A stretch of DNA of 64,000 nucleotides from an uncultured Acetatifactor sp. (GTDB lineage Bacteria > Bacillota > Clostridia > Lachnospirales > Lachnospiraceae), in assembly GCA_947627115.1 (NCBI GenBank), contig CANQUQ010000001.1, positions 62,001 through 126,000 of the forward strand, read 5' to 3'. Shown in pieces: positions 8,041-15,403 of the stretch. A program made the translations under genes and the position numbers. The notes below the pieces were generated by a model, which did no database searches, was not told the origin of the DNA, and saw only the letters and a program-made list of their open reading frames with translations. Position 1 is the stretch's first letter. Every line of letters begins with the position of its first letter.

Positions 8041-9174
8041 ATGTTAAACTATTCTTTCGCGGCAGTGCTTATGGCTGTCCTGGCGAGCAACCTGATCATC
8101 GTTCTGATCGCTCTCTGCTTTCGCCGGAAAGGACTTTTGCTGTCCGTCGGCTATAAAGTGCTGATCGCATTCCTGCTCTTGACCTTGGTACGTTTTGTAT
8201 TTCCGTTCGAGCTGGGAATCTCTACCAACATTTATCTCCCTGCTTTTCTGTCGGTGCCCTTGTCCTATTTCCGCCATCCGTTCCTGGTGATCCACGGCTT
8301 TGGGATTTCCATGTGGACCTTGGTGGAATGTGTCTGGCTTTTGGGCATCGCGATCCTCTTGCGGAAATTCATTCAAGAAAACATATCCTTCCGGCGTTAT
8401 ATCAATCAGCACGGCGACGATGTCACGAGCCGGGAGCCGTATGCGGAATTGCTTGCACGCATCTGCGGCAGGCGCAGGAACCGGTTCCGCATCTTAAAAA
8501 TAGACGATCTTTCGGTGCCCTGCGTGGCAGGCGTCCTTCATCCTGTGATCCTGCTCCCGAAGGCAATGACGCTGACCGGTGACAACCTGTATTACACCCT
8601 GTCTCATGAAGTGTCCCATTATTATCACCGTGACCTGGCGATCAAATTCGTTGTCAGGCTGATGTCCATTGTATATTGGTGGAATCCCGCATGCAAGCTG
8701 TTAAAGGAACAGATAGATCTGCTGCTGGAGCTGCGGGTGGACGACTCTCTGACCGGCGGCGACAGGGAAGCGTCCTACGCCTATCTGCACACGCTGCTGC
8801 ACGTGGCGGAGAGTTCCCTGACCGCGGCAGATCATAAGCTGCCCGGTGACATGGTGCTCTCCCTCTCCCCGGACAACGAGGGCGCGTTATCCCGGCGGTT
8901 CGAAATGCTGTACGCCGGCAAAGAGAAATCCAATGCGTTCCTGACTTTCCTGCTGTTTTTCGTTGTAACGGCCATTTACGCGGGCTCTTACCTCGTCACC
9001 TTTGAAAATCACCATATGAACGGTGTGGACACAGAGGGCACTTACAGTGTACCCGCCGACTTTTACGCTGTGGAAAACGAGGACGGTACATACGACATTT
9101 ACTGCGGCAATAAGCTGTTAGAAACCGTGGACTCTTTGGAGTACTATCCCACTGTTCCCATACAGAACCAATGA
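8041..9174 (+). CDS. BlaR1/MecR1-like M56 family membrane metallopeptidase, lacking a penicillin-sensor domain
   Basis: 377 residues. Three N-terminal membrane segments (about 5-25, 35-57, 85-110) precede a cytosolic zinc-protease part with LPKAMTLTG and the catalytic HEVSH motif (SHEVSHYYHRD, about residue 195), a further hydrophobic region and a last membrane segment near residue 300-320 (FLTFLLFFVVTAIYAGSYLV). Only about 55 residues follow, ending IYCGNKLLETVDS, so the roughly 250-residue transpeptidase-like sensor of classical BlaR1 is missing. It starts 33 bases after the repressor gene and presumably cleaves that repressor in response to an unknown outside signal. Confidence 0.88.
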   Translation: MLNYSFAAVLMAVLASNLIIVLIALCFRRKGLLLSVGYKVLIAFLLLTLVRFVFPFELGISTNIYLPAFLSVPLSYFRHPFLVIHGFGISMWTLVECVWLLGIAILLRKFIQENISFRRYINQHGDDVTSREPYAELLARICGRRRNRFRILKIDDLSVPCVAGVLHPVILLPKAMTLTGDNLYYTLSHEVSHYYHRDLAIKFVVRLMSIVYWWNPACKLLKEQIDLLLELRVDDSLTGGDREASYAYLHTLLHVAESSLTAADHKLPGDMVLSLSPDNEGALSRRFEMLYAGKEKSNAFLTFLLFFVVTAIYAGSYLVTFENHHMNGVDTEGTYSVPADFYAVENEDGTYDIYCGNKLLETVDSLEYYPTVPIQNQ

Positions 9175-9190
9175 AAAAGGAGGAATCACT

Positions 9191-9442
9191 GTGAAAAGAA
9201 CACGTATTACGCGCAAAATCGCGGCCTGGGGGGGAGTCCTCTTCTTCTCTCTGGCCATCCTTTTCTGCCCCTCGGCCTCCCTGCCCGTTCAGGCGGCCCA
9301 GTCTCCCGGCACCGTCGCCACCCCGCAGAAGAACGACATCCAATGGCGCTTCAAGGTGGAGAACAACAAGCTGTACAAGCGTCTGTACGACTATACCATA
9401 ATGGTATGGATCGGCGACTGGATCTACGTCTGCGACCTGTAA
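9191..9442 (+). CDS. Small secreted protein of the BlaI/BlaR1-like operon
   Basis: 83 residues starting at GTG 9191, with AAGGAGG about 8 bases upstream. A basic N-terminus (KRTRITRK), a hydrophobic core and VQA-AQ near residue 35 make a clear signal peptide with a type I cleavage site. The mature peptide is about 48 residues with an aromatic C-terminus (YDYTIMVWIGDWIYVCDL). I do not recognise it. It begins 16 bases after the BlaR1-like gene and is followed by a terminator, so it belongs to the operon. It might be a signal or a co-sensor for the truncated BlaR1-like protein (inference). Confidence 0.7.
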   Translation: MKRTRITRKIAAWGGVLFFSLAILFCPSASLPVQAAQSPGTVATPQKNDIQWRFKVENNKLYKRLYDYTIMVWIGDWIYVCDL

Positions 9443-9458
9443 GCGGAGGAAAAAATCA

Positions 9459-9497
9459 AGAGCCCGCCCGACGGCATCTGGCCTTCGGACAGGCTCT
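9459..9497. terminator. Bidirectional terminator between the blaR1-like operon and pseB
   Basis: AGAGCC...GGCTCT stem with a partly mismatched inner stem. On the minus strand it is followed by GATTTTTTCC (end of the pseB operon). On the plus strand T-rich sequence follows about ten bases later. Confidence 0.8.
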
Positions 9498-9506
9498 TTC
9501 TCTGTG

Positions 9507-9538
9507 CTCTTATTTTTCCAGTTCTCTTATTTTTCCAG
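9507..9538. repeat. 17-bp tandem duplication at the pseB stop codon
   Basis: CTCTTATTTTTCCAG occurs at 9507-9521 and again at 9524-9538 (period 17). The pseB stop codon (TTA on the plus strand, 9527-9529) lies inside the second copy. The period is not a multiple of three. Confidence 0.85.
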
Positions 9539-10522
9539 ATCCACCGTCTCCAGCAGCTCTCTGATCCTCTCCACGCTCAGCCATTCCGTATTGTTGCCCG
9601 AACTGTAGGAGAAGCCTTCTGGCACCTTCTTCCCGGATTCGTCGATCTTTTGCCTGCTATTCCATTTGACCTGAGGATATACGATATAATGCCTGTCGTA
9701 TTCGTAGGTGGTCGCCGAGTCCTCCACGGTGATCATGATCTCGTGCAGCTTTTCGCCGGGATAAATACCGATCTCTTTCGTCCTGCAGCCGGGCAGCATG
9801 GCCTCGGCCAGATCCGTGATCTTAAAGGAAGGGATCTTCGAGATAAAGGTCTCGCCTCCGGTGGATTCCTCCAGCGCCTTGATCACCAGCTCCACTCCCT
9901 GCCGGAGGCTGATCCAGAAGCGGGTCATGCGATAGTCGGTCACGGTGAGTTCCGTGCAGCCGTGCCGAATCATATCATGGAATTTGGGAATGACGGAGCC
10001 GCGGCTTCCGGCCACATTGCCGTAGCGCACGATTGAAAAACAGATGTCCTTGTTTCCCGCATATGCGTTGGCGGCAATGAACAGCTTGTCCGAGACCAGC
10101 TTCGTACCTCCGTAAAGATTGATGGGATTCACCGCCTTGTCGGTGGACAGTGCCACCACCTTTTTCACCGAGGTGTCCAGAGCGGCATCGATCACATTCT
10201 GGGCGCCGTGAATATTTGTCTTGATCGCCTCCGCGGGATTATACTCACAGGCGGGGACCTGCTTCAGGGCCGCCGCATGGACCACGTAATCCACTCCTTC
10301 AAACGCGCGGACCAGTCTTTCCCTGTCGCGGACATCTCCGATAAAGAACCGGAGCTTTTCGGCATATTCCCGAAATTCGTTCTGCATGATGAACTGCTTG
10401 AACTCATCCCTGGAATAGATGATGATTTTCTTCGGATCGTAATTTTCCAGAACGTATTTTGTAAAGGCCTTTCCAAAGCTGCCTGTGCCGCCGGTGATCA
10501 GAATCGATTTATTGTTCAGCAT
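9527..10522 (-). CDS. pseB: UDP-GlcNAc 4,6-dehydratase (inverting), PseB-like
   Basis: 331 residues. It starts LNNKSILITGGTGSFGKAF with the NAD-binding TGGTGSFG, then IYSRDEFKQF, FIGDVRDRERL, NIHGAQNVIDAAL, STDKAVNPINLYGGTKL (catalytic D-K and Y-x3-K) and RYGNVAGSRGSVIP. These stretches follow PseB/FlaA1-type soluble dehydratases, which turn UDP-GlcNAc into the 4-keto-6-deoxy-L-altro sugar. I chose ATG at 10520-10522 because GCGAGGA lies 5 bases before it; another ATG 21 bases upstream is weaker. It is the last gene of the operon starting at 12877 and ends at the terminator 9459-9497. It probably supplies the PseC-like enzyme encoded at 5724-6923. Confidence 0.88.
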   Translation of the reverse strand: MLNNKSILITGGTGSFGKAFTKYVLENYDPKKIIIYSRDEFKQFIMQNEFREYAEKLRFFIGDVRDRERLVRAFEGVDYVVHAAALKQVPACEYNPAEAIKTNIHGAQNVIDAALDTSVKKVVALSTDKAVNPINLYGGTKLVSDKLFIAANAYAGNKDICFSIVRYGNVAGSRGSVIPKFHDMIRHGCTELTVTDYRMTRFWISLRQGVELVIKALEESTGGETFISKIPSFKITDLAEAMLPGCRTKEIGIYPGEKLHEIMITVEDSATTYEYDRHYIVYPQVKWNSRQKIDESGKKVPEGFSYSSGNNTEWLSVERIRELLETVDLEK

Positions 10523-10602
10523 AACATCCTCGCTTTCGTACATGCGGATTCAACCCACATGCCTACATGATAGCATATTGCGCCGGGAAACGCAAATCAG
10601 AT

Positions 10603-10649
10603 TTACAGGAAGAGCTTGGCCGCCTGTTACAGGAAGAGCTTGGCCGCCT
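10603..10649. repeat. 24-bp in-frame tandem duplication of a gene's last codons and stop
   Basis: A 23-base block that includes AGGAAGAGCTTGGCCGCC is present at 10603-10625 and 10627-10649 with one base between (period 24). Each copy contains a TAA stop on the minus strand in the same frame, so the copy after the stop repeats the last residues of the GT2 gene (AAKLFL) and its stop. Confidence 0.9.
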
Positions 10650-11364
10650 CTATCATGACACACTCGAACCAATACAGTCTGCTGTATCCGTTGTTCCTGT
10701 AGATCCGGTATCTGGCCCGCCCCCGCTCCAAAGCGCGTTTCAGGCTTCGGTCATGGCTCATGCCGTCCATCCGGAAATTGGCGGTCACCTCGTGCAGTAT
10801 CGCCGTTCTGTAGCCCTTTTTCCTGATCCGCAGCAGCAGGTCGAAATCATCGTGCAGACTTTCACATTTATATTTTTCCCTGTCGTAAAGACTTTTTCTG
10901 GCGAACTGTGTGGGATGGTTCCATCCTCTGGAGGTGGCAAGGCGGCTTTCGCGGGAATGTTTGATAAAGCTTGTCCCGTCCCGCCGGATCATTCTGAGAT
11001 CGGCGTACATGAGATCGCAGCCTGTCTCCCCGAAGAACCGCACCGTTTTCTCCACCGCATCCGGCTCGTACCAGTCATCCGAATTGATGTTTCCGATGAT
11101 CTCTCCGTGGGCCATGGAAATGCCCTTATTAATGGCATCGTACATTCCGTTGTCACGCTCGGAGACAATCTGATAGGAAAATCCCCGCTCCCGGAAGGCA
11201 TCGATATAGCTACGGGCGATCTGCAGCGTCCTGTCGGTGGACAGGCCGTCCACAATAATATATTCTATATGGGGATATGTCTGATGCAGCACCGACTGAA
11301 TGGTCTGCTCCAGTGTCTTCTCGCTGTTGAACGTGACCGTGGTGATCGTGACTAATGGTTTCAT
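10627..11364 (-). CDS. GT2 family glycosyltransferase (WfgS/colanic-acid WcaE-like)
   Basis: 245 residues, starting KPLVTITTVTFNSEKTLEQ, with YIIVDGLSTDRT near residue 40, NGMYDAINKGISMAHGE near 78 and INSDDWYEPDA near 98. This N-terminal pattern is common in soluble GT2 enzymes of O-antigen and colanic-acid type clusters. ATG at 11364 overlaps the stop of the reductase gene (ATGA). An alternative ATG at 11382 has a GGAGGAG upstream and would add six residues. The enzyme is cytosolic and probably adds a sugar to the lipid-linked acceptor made by the PglC-like protein two genes upstream. Its last codons and stop are duplicated directly after the gene. Confidence 0.85.
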   Translation of the reverse strand: MKPLVTITTVTFNSEKTLEQTIQSVLHQTYPHIEYIIVDGLSTDRTLQIARSYIDAFRERGFSYQIVSERDNGMYDAINKGISMAHGEIIGNINSDDWYEPDAVEKTVRFFGETGCDLMYADLRMIRRDGTSFIKHSRESRLATSRGWNHPTQFARKSLYDREKYKCESLHDDFDLLLRIRKKGYRTAILHEVTANFRMDGMSHDRSLKRALERGRARYRIYRNNGYSRLYWFECVMIEAAKLFL

Positions 11365-12248
11365 TCCTGCTCCGTAAGGCATATGGACTCCTCCAGCCCA
11401 TATACACAATAATTTTCCCGATACCGGCTCAGCGCCGTATCGTATACCATGTTCCCGAAGGCTTTGTTGACCAAGCCGCCCAGCCGCCCCTTCCCTCTGC
11501 CAAGAAGCGCCAGCACGGGATTGAACAGGCGGGTCAGACGGATCTGCCTGCCGTGGCTTTCGGCGATCCTCTGCACCATGGCGCCGGTCCGCACGTACTC
11601 TTCGTTCTGGGGAAAGAACACCCCGTCTTCTTCGTTCTCTATCATCAGGCTCACAAATTTACAGAGATTTCCCACGTACAGCATACTTCTTTGGTTTGGC
11701 ACGTCGGGAAACAGGGGAAGCCTGACTGCCATCCGGGCCAACAGCGGATAATTTCCCCTGCATCCCTTTCCGTAGATCATAGGCGGTCTCAGGATGACGA
11801 CCTTAAAGCTTTCGTCCGCCAGTCTCCGCAGGCCCTCCTCCGCCTTCACCTTGCTGTCTCCGTAAAATCCCGCAGGCGCCAGAGGCGTGTCCTCTGTGAT
11901 CACATACCTTCTGCCGATTCCCGCGGCATCCCCGTACACGATCATACTGCTCATGAACAGGAACTGGCCGACGCCCTCCTCTTTGGCTTTCCGGGCACAC
12001 TCCACCGCCAGGTCCGCATTGACCTTATAGTACAGGGCCTTCTGTTCCTCCGACACCTTTCCCACGTCTGCGTGAGCGATCCCCGCCACGTGAAATACCG
12101 CGTCGTACTGACTGAAATCCCGCTCTCTCCAGGAATCTGACCTCATATCCTGCGTGTCGGTGACAATGGAATGAGAATTGTCCCTGATCCAGTTTTCAAA
12201 GGCGGTCCCGATATAGCTCCCCGCCCCGGCAATCATGACTCTCTTCAT
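11361..12248 (-). CDS. NAD-dependent epimerase/dehydratase family reductase (WbpV/WreQ-like)
   Basis: 295 residues of the extended SDR fold: nucleotide-binding GAGSYIGTAF near the start, FHVAGIAH, FLFMSSMIVYGD (catalytic Ser), YGDSKVKAE (Y-x3-K) and VILRPPMIYG. The SDR-plus-PglC gene pair is known in O-antigen clusters, where the reductase turns a 4-keto sugar into QuiNAc or FucNAc before or after transfer to undecaprenyl phosphate; I infer the same here. I chose ATG at 12246-12248, which overlaps the stop of the PglC-like gene and has AAGGAACG ahead of it. The longer open frame upstream would read through that gene in another frame. The stop overlaps the next gene as well. Confidence 0.85.
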   Translation of the reverse strand: MKRVMIAGAGSYIGTAFENWIRDNSHSIVTDTQDMRSDSWRERDFSQYDAVFHVAGIAHADVGKVSEEQKALYYKVNADLAVECARKAKEEGVGQFLFMSSMIVYGDAAGIGRRYVITEDTPLAPAGFYGDSKVKAEEGLRRLADESFKVVILRPPMIYGKGCRGNYPLLARMAVRLPLFPDVPNQRSMLYVGNLCKFVSLMIENEEDGVFFPQNEEYVRTGAMVQRIAESHGRQIRLTRLFNPVLALLGRGKGRLGGLVNKAFGNMVYDTALSRYRENYCVYGLEESICLTEQE

Positions 12249-12877
12249 CGTTCCTTCGATCCTCCGGGATCCTGCCGCTCTTTCTCCAGCGCACCCGTGC
12301 CGCCTTCCACCACGCCCTCCTGTTTTGCCACGGAGGCAAACGTCCGAAAAATACATTTCAGATCCATCCGCAGGCCCCGCCCGGCCACATACTCCCCGTC
12401 GAGTCTTGCCTTTACCTCAATGGGCAGCTCGTCTCTCCCGTTGACCTGAGCCCAGCCCGTAAGACCGGGCAGGACATCATTGGCGCCGTACCTGTCCCTC
12501 TCGGCGATCAGATCGTACTGGTTCCACAATGCGGGCCTCGGCCCCACAATGGCCATATCTCCCTTCAATATGTTAATGATCTGCGGCAGCTCGTCCAGAC
12601 TGGTCCTGCGCAGAAAGCCGCCCACCCCGGTAATGTACCGCTCAGGATCTGCCAGCAGATGTGTCGGCGTATCCTTGGGCGTGTCGATCCGCATGGTCCG
12701 AAATTTCAAAATGTCAAAATGGGTCTTGTGTATGCCTACTCTTTTCTGCCGGAACAATACCGGGCCTTCGGAATCCAGCTTAATGGCCGCGATCAGCACA
12801 AGAAAGACAGGCGAGAGAATCACAAGACCTATCAATGCCAGTATTCTGTCTATCAGTTTTTTCAACACATTATACAT
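12245..12877 (-). CDS. Undecaprenyl-phosphate sugar-phosphate transferase, PglC-like
   Basis: 210 residues, the small monotopic form of bacterial sugar transferases: one N-terminal membrane re-entrant segment (RILALIGLVILSPVFLVLIA), then GPVLFRQKRVG, FDILKFRTM, the catalytic region TSLDELPQIINIL, GDMAIVGPRP and PGLTGWAQVNGRD. The enzyme starts glycan assembly by moving a sugar phosphate (often a diNAcBac, QuiNAc or GalNAc type) onto undecaprenyl phosphate. It is the first gene of a four-gene operon with its own promoter (12918-12946). It ends in a charged tail and overlaps the reductase gene by 4 bases. Confidence 0.92.
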   Translation of the reverse strand: MYNVLKKLIDRILALIGLVILSPVFLVLIAAIKLDSEGPVLFRQKRVGIHKTHFDILKFRTMRIDTPKDTPTHLLADPERYITGVGGFLRRTSLDELPQIINILKGDMAIVGPRPALWNQYDLIAERDRYGANDVLPGLTGWAQVNGRDELPIEVKARLDGEYVAGRGLRMDLKCIFRTFASVAKQEGVVEGGTGALEKERQDPGGSKER

Positions 12878-12904
12878 ATCTTCGCAGCCTCGCGTATACG
12901 ACCC

Positions 12905-12919
12905 ATACTAATATAGTAT
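12905..12919. promoter_or_regulatory. Perfect dyad at the start site of the PglC-like operon
   Basis: ATACTA-ATA-TAGTAT is a perfect inverted repeat that runs from the -10 box into the expected transcription start, a position that suits a repressor. The Xre-type regulator encoded just upstream is a candidate binder. Confidence 0.5.
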
Positions 12920-12946
12920 TTTACCACTTATCTTCGGCCAGCACAA
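12918..12946 (-). promoter_or_regulatory. Promoter of the PglC-like operon
   Basis: On the minus strand TTGTGC (12941-12946), 17 bases, then TAAAAT (12918-12923) preceded by TGG, an extended -10. It lies about 40 bases before the ATG at 12877. Confidence 0.75.
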
Positions 12947-12957
12947 CCAAAACAAAA

Positions 12958-12979
12958 AGAGACCCTTTCAAGAGTCTCT
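12958..12979 (-). terminator. Terminator after the Xre regulator gene
   Basis: Stem AGAGACTCT / AGGGTCTCT with a 4-base loop, followed on the minus strand by TTTTTGTTTT. It separates the regulator gene from the promoter of the PglC-like operon. Confidence 0.85.
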
Positions 12980-13005
12980 CCCACCTTCCGCCGGTTCATT
13001 CCGAT

Positions 13006-13362
13006 TCACTCATTATCCTCCGCCTGCAGAGATTTCAGGAACAGCGCATATATCATGAGGTTTTCCCGGTATTTGACATTCAGATCCAAAATAGTATCCA
13101 CATAGTCCATCAGCTGATACCTCTCCGTCACGGACTCCTTCAGCTTTCGCGGATCGTAGCGGTAATTCGTGTGGCCCAAGAGATAGTCGGTGGTCACTTC
13201 AAAATAATTTGCTATTTTCAAGAGTGTGCTGTAATCCGGGTAATGAATGCCGTTCTCATAATTGGATATGGTGCTGACGGACAGATTGACTTCTGCAGCC
13301 AGCTCTTTTTGCCCCAGATTCCTTTCTCTCCGCAACATCGCGATCATCTGTCCTACTTCCAT
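13006..13362 (-). CDS. Xre family HTH transcriptional regulator
   Basis: 118 residues. The N-terminal half is a classical HTH_3 domain: MIAMLRRERNLGQKELAAEV, then SVSTISNYENGIHYPDYSTL and IANYFEVTTDYLLG. The C-terminal half is a charged helical part without an obvious sensor domain. It is cytosolic, like many regulators of polysaccharide clusters in Clostridia, and has its own terminator. A GCTAAAAT/ATTTTAGC dyad lies 33-60 bases upstream of the start and may serve autoregulation. Likely targets are the flanking polysaccharide operons (inference). Confidence 0.9.
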   Translation of the reverse strand: MEVGQMIAMLRRERNLGQKELAAEVNLSVSTISNYENGIHYPDYSTLLKIANYFEVTTDYLLGHTNYRYDPRKLKESVTERYQLMDYVDTILDLNVKYRENLMIYALFLKSLQAEDNE

Positions 13363-13394
13363 GCCCGCACCTCTCTTTTGTGTTTTTCACAAAC

Positions 13395-13422
13395 GCTAAA
13401 ATATATTGTAATTCATTTTAGC
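13395..13422. promoter_or_regulatory. Inverted repeat upstream of the Xre regulator
   Basis: GCTAAAAT (13395-13402) and ATTTTAGC (13415-13422), 8-base arms 12 bases apart, lie between the Xre gene and the CapD-like gene. A possible -10 (TACAAT on the minus strand, 13405-13410) sits inside, so this is a plausible operator. Confidence 0.45.
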
Positions 13423-13493
13423 TATTGCGGGGCGGTATTTTAGATATAGAATAATAATGCATCTTCACGGATTATTTTTTTATTTTTCATGAA

Positions 13494-15356
13494 CTATTCA
13501 TAGCGGTAGGTCCCTATGATCTCCTGCACGCTCTTACGGACATCTGACGACTCCTCCTTGACGATCTCAGCCAGACTCTTAAGCTGCTCTTCAAACTCCT
13601 CCTCGTCAAATTCGATCGGCCTGCCGATAAAGATCATCTTATTTCCTGTCTTTTTCAGGCCCTCCTCATCCATGAGCAATTCCTCATACATTTTTTCGCC
13701 GGGCCTAAGGCCCGTGAACCGGATCTCAATGTCCTCTCCCGGCCGGTAGCCCGAAAGCTTGATCAGATTGACCGCCAGGTCAAGTATTTTCACAGGCTCT
13801 CCCATATCCAGCACAAAGATCTCGCCGCCCTTGGCGTACGCGCCGGCCTGCAGCACCAGAGAGACTGCCTCAGGGATCGTCATAAAGTAGCGGATGATAT
13901 CCGGGTGAGTGACCGTCACCGGACCGCCCTCGGCGATCTGCTGCTTGAACAGAGGTATCACGCTGCCATTGCTCCCCAGCACATTCCCGAATCGCACCGC
14001 CACAAAATTTGTCCTGGATCTGTGATTCATCATCTGAATGATCATCTCGCAGATCCGTTTGGAGGCTCCCATGATATTGGTGGGATTTACCGCCTTGTCA
14101 GTAGAAATCAGCACGAACTTATCCACGCCGTACCTGTCCGCCGCCTGTGCAGTCTTATATGTGCCGAATACATTGTTCTTGATCGCTTCGTTGGGGCTGG
14201 CCTCCATAAGAGGCACATGCTTGTGGGCCGCCGCATGATACACGATATCGGGGCGGTACGTGGCAAAGATCTGATTCATCCGGTTCGTATTCCTCACCGA
14301 GGCGATCAGCACCTCCTGATTCAGCTCCGGAAATTTTCTCAACAGCTCCTGCTGTATCTCATAGGCATTGTTCTCATAAATATCCACAATGACCAGCTGC
14401 TTGGGATGATGGGCGGCGATCTGTCTGCAAAGCTCACTGCCGATGGAGCCGCCTCCGCCGGTGACAAGCACTACCTTCCCGCTGACATAGCCCAGCACCT
14501 CCTCCGTATTTATGCTGATAGGCTCTCTTCCCAGCAGATCCTCGATATCCACTTCCTTCAGCTTGGATACGGACACATCCCCGTTGATCAGCTGATACAT
14601 GCCGGGAAGGGTGCGGAGCTTACATCCGGTCTCCTTACAGATGTCCAAAATTTCTTTTCTTGTCTGGACGCCCGCGGAGGGTATGGCAAAAATGATCTCA
14701 TCGATCCCGTACTCTCTGACCGCATCCAGAATTTTGTCACGCCCGCCTATGATGGGGACTCCCCGCAGCAGCTTGCCGTGGCATCCGGGCTGATCGTCGA
14801 TAATGCATTTCACCTGGATATTGAGATACTGGCTGCTCTCAATTTCCTTGAGGATCATATTGCCGGCGGCTCCTGCCCCGATGACCATGGTGTTCGTTCC
14901 CTGATTTTTTCCCACCAGGGCCGTGCGCTTCTTGTTCAGTATCCGCAGGATCCTGTATCCGAACCGGATACCGCAGATCATGATCGTCAGCAGGAACCAA
15001 TAGAGCACGTAACAGCCTCTGGGCAGCTTCTGACCGCTGGCGTAACAGAATACGATCTGCACCACCGTGGAAAAGGAGGTGGCGAAAACAATATTGATCA
15101 GCTCGTTGGCGCTGGCATAGCGCCAGACGCTCTTATATAATTTCCACAGCGCAAAGATCACCAGCGTGAAAAGCACATTGGGAATGATGATGTGCTCAAA
15201 CGCCTTGAGGAACCGGAGCTCCATTTTGCTGAAGCTGAAATCGTACCGGATATACAGGGCGCCGAAAGCAGACACAATGATGGATATTGTGTCCAGCATC
15301 ACCAGTGCAATGATCCGATTGACCGGTATCTGTGTAATTCTCTTACTTTTGTCCAT
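13494..15356 (-). CDS. Membrane nucleotide-sugar 4,6-dehydratase, PglF/CapD-like
   Basis: 620 residues. Four N-terminal membrane segments fall within residues 15-135. A first nucleotide-binding region (TNTMVIGAGAAGNMILKEI, about 153-172) is followed by the catalytic SDR domain from about residue 285 (VVLVTGGGGSIGSELCRQI). The active site is STDKAVNPTNIMGASKR, where Met replaces the usual SDR tyrosine, as in long PglF-type dehydratases. The family converts UDP-GlcNAc into UDP-4-keto-6-deoxy-GlcNAc, the first step to bacillosamine, QuiNAc or FucNAc. AAAGGTTTTATGCT precedes the ATG. With the PglC-like transferase and the SDR reductase it can form a short route to an undecaprenyl-linked 6-deoxy-amino sugar. 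Confidence 0.92.
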   Translation of the reverse strand: MDKSKRITQIPVNRIIALVMLDTISIIVSAFGALYIRYDFSFSKMELRFLKAFEHIIIPNVLFTLVIFALWKLYKSVWRYASANELINIVFATSFSTVVQIVFCYASGQKLPRGCYVLYWFLLTIMICGIRFGYRILRILNKKRTALVGKNQGTNTMVIGAGAAGNMILKEIESSQYLNIQVKCIIDDQPGCHGKLLRGVPIIGGRDKILDAVREYGIDEIIFAIPSAGVQTRKEILDICKETGCKLRTLPGMYQLINGDVSVSKLKEVDIEDLLGREPISINTEEVLGYVSGKVVLVTGGGGSIGSELCRQIAAHHPKQLVIVDIYENNAYEIQQELLRKFPELNQEVLIASVRNTNRMNQIFATYRPDIVYHAAAHKHVPLMEASPNEAIKNNVFGTYKTAQAADRYGVDKFVLISTDKAVNPTNIMGASKRICEMIIQMMNHRSRTNFVAVRFGNVLGSNGSVIPLFKQQIAEGGPVTVTHPDIIRYFMTIPEAVSLVLQAGAYAKGGEIFVLDMGEPVKILDLAVNLIKLSGYRPGEDIEIRFTGLRPGEKMYEELLMDEEGLKKTGNKMIFIGRPIEFDEEEFEEQLKSLAEIVKEESSDVRKSVQEIIGTYRYE

Positions 15357-15403
15357 AGCATAAAACCTTTCCGGATCACGCAGCAGGCAGCATGATCAGT
15401 GAT

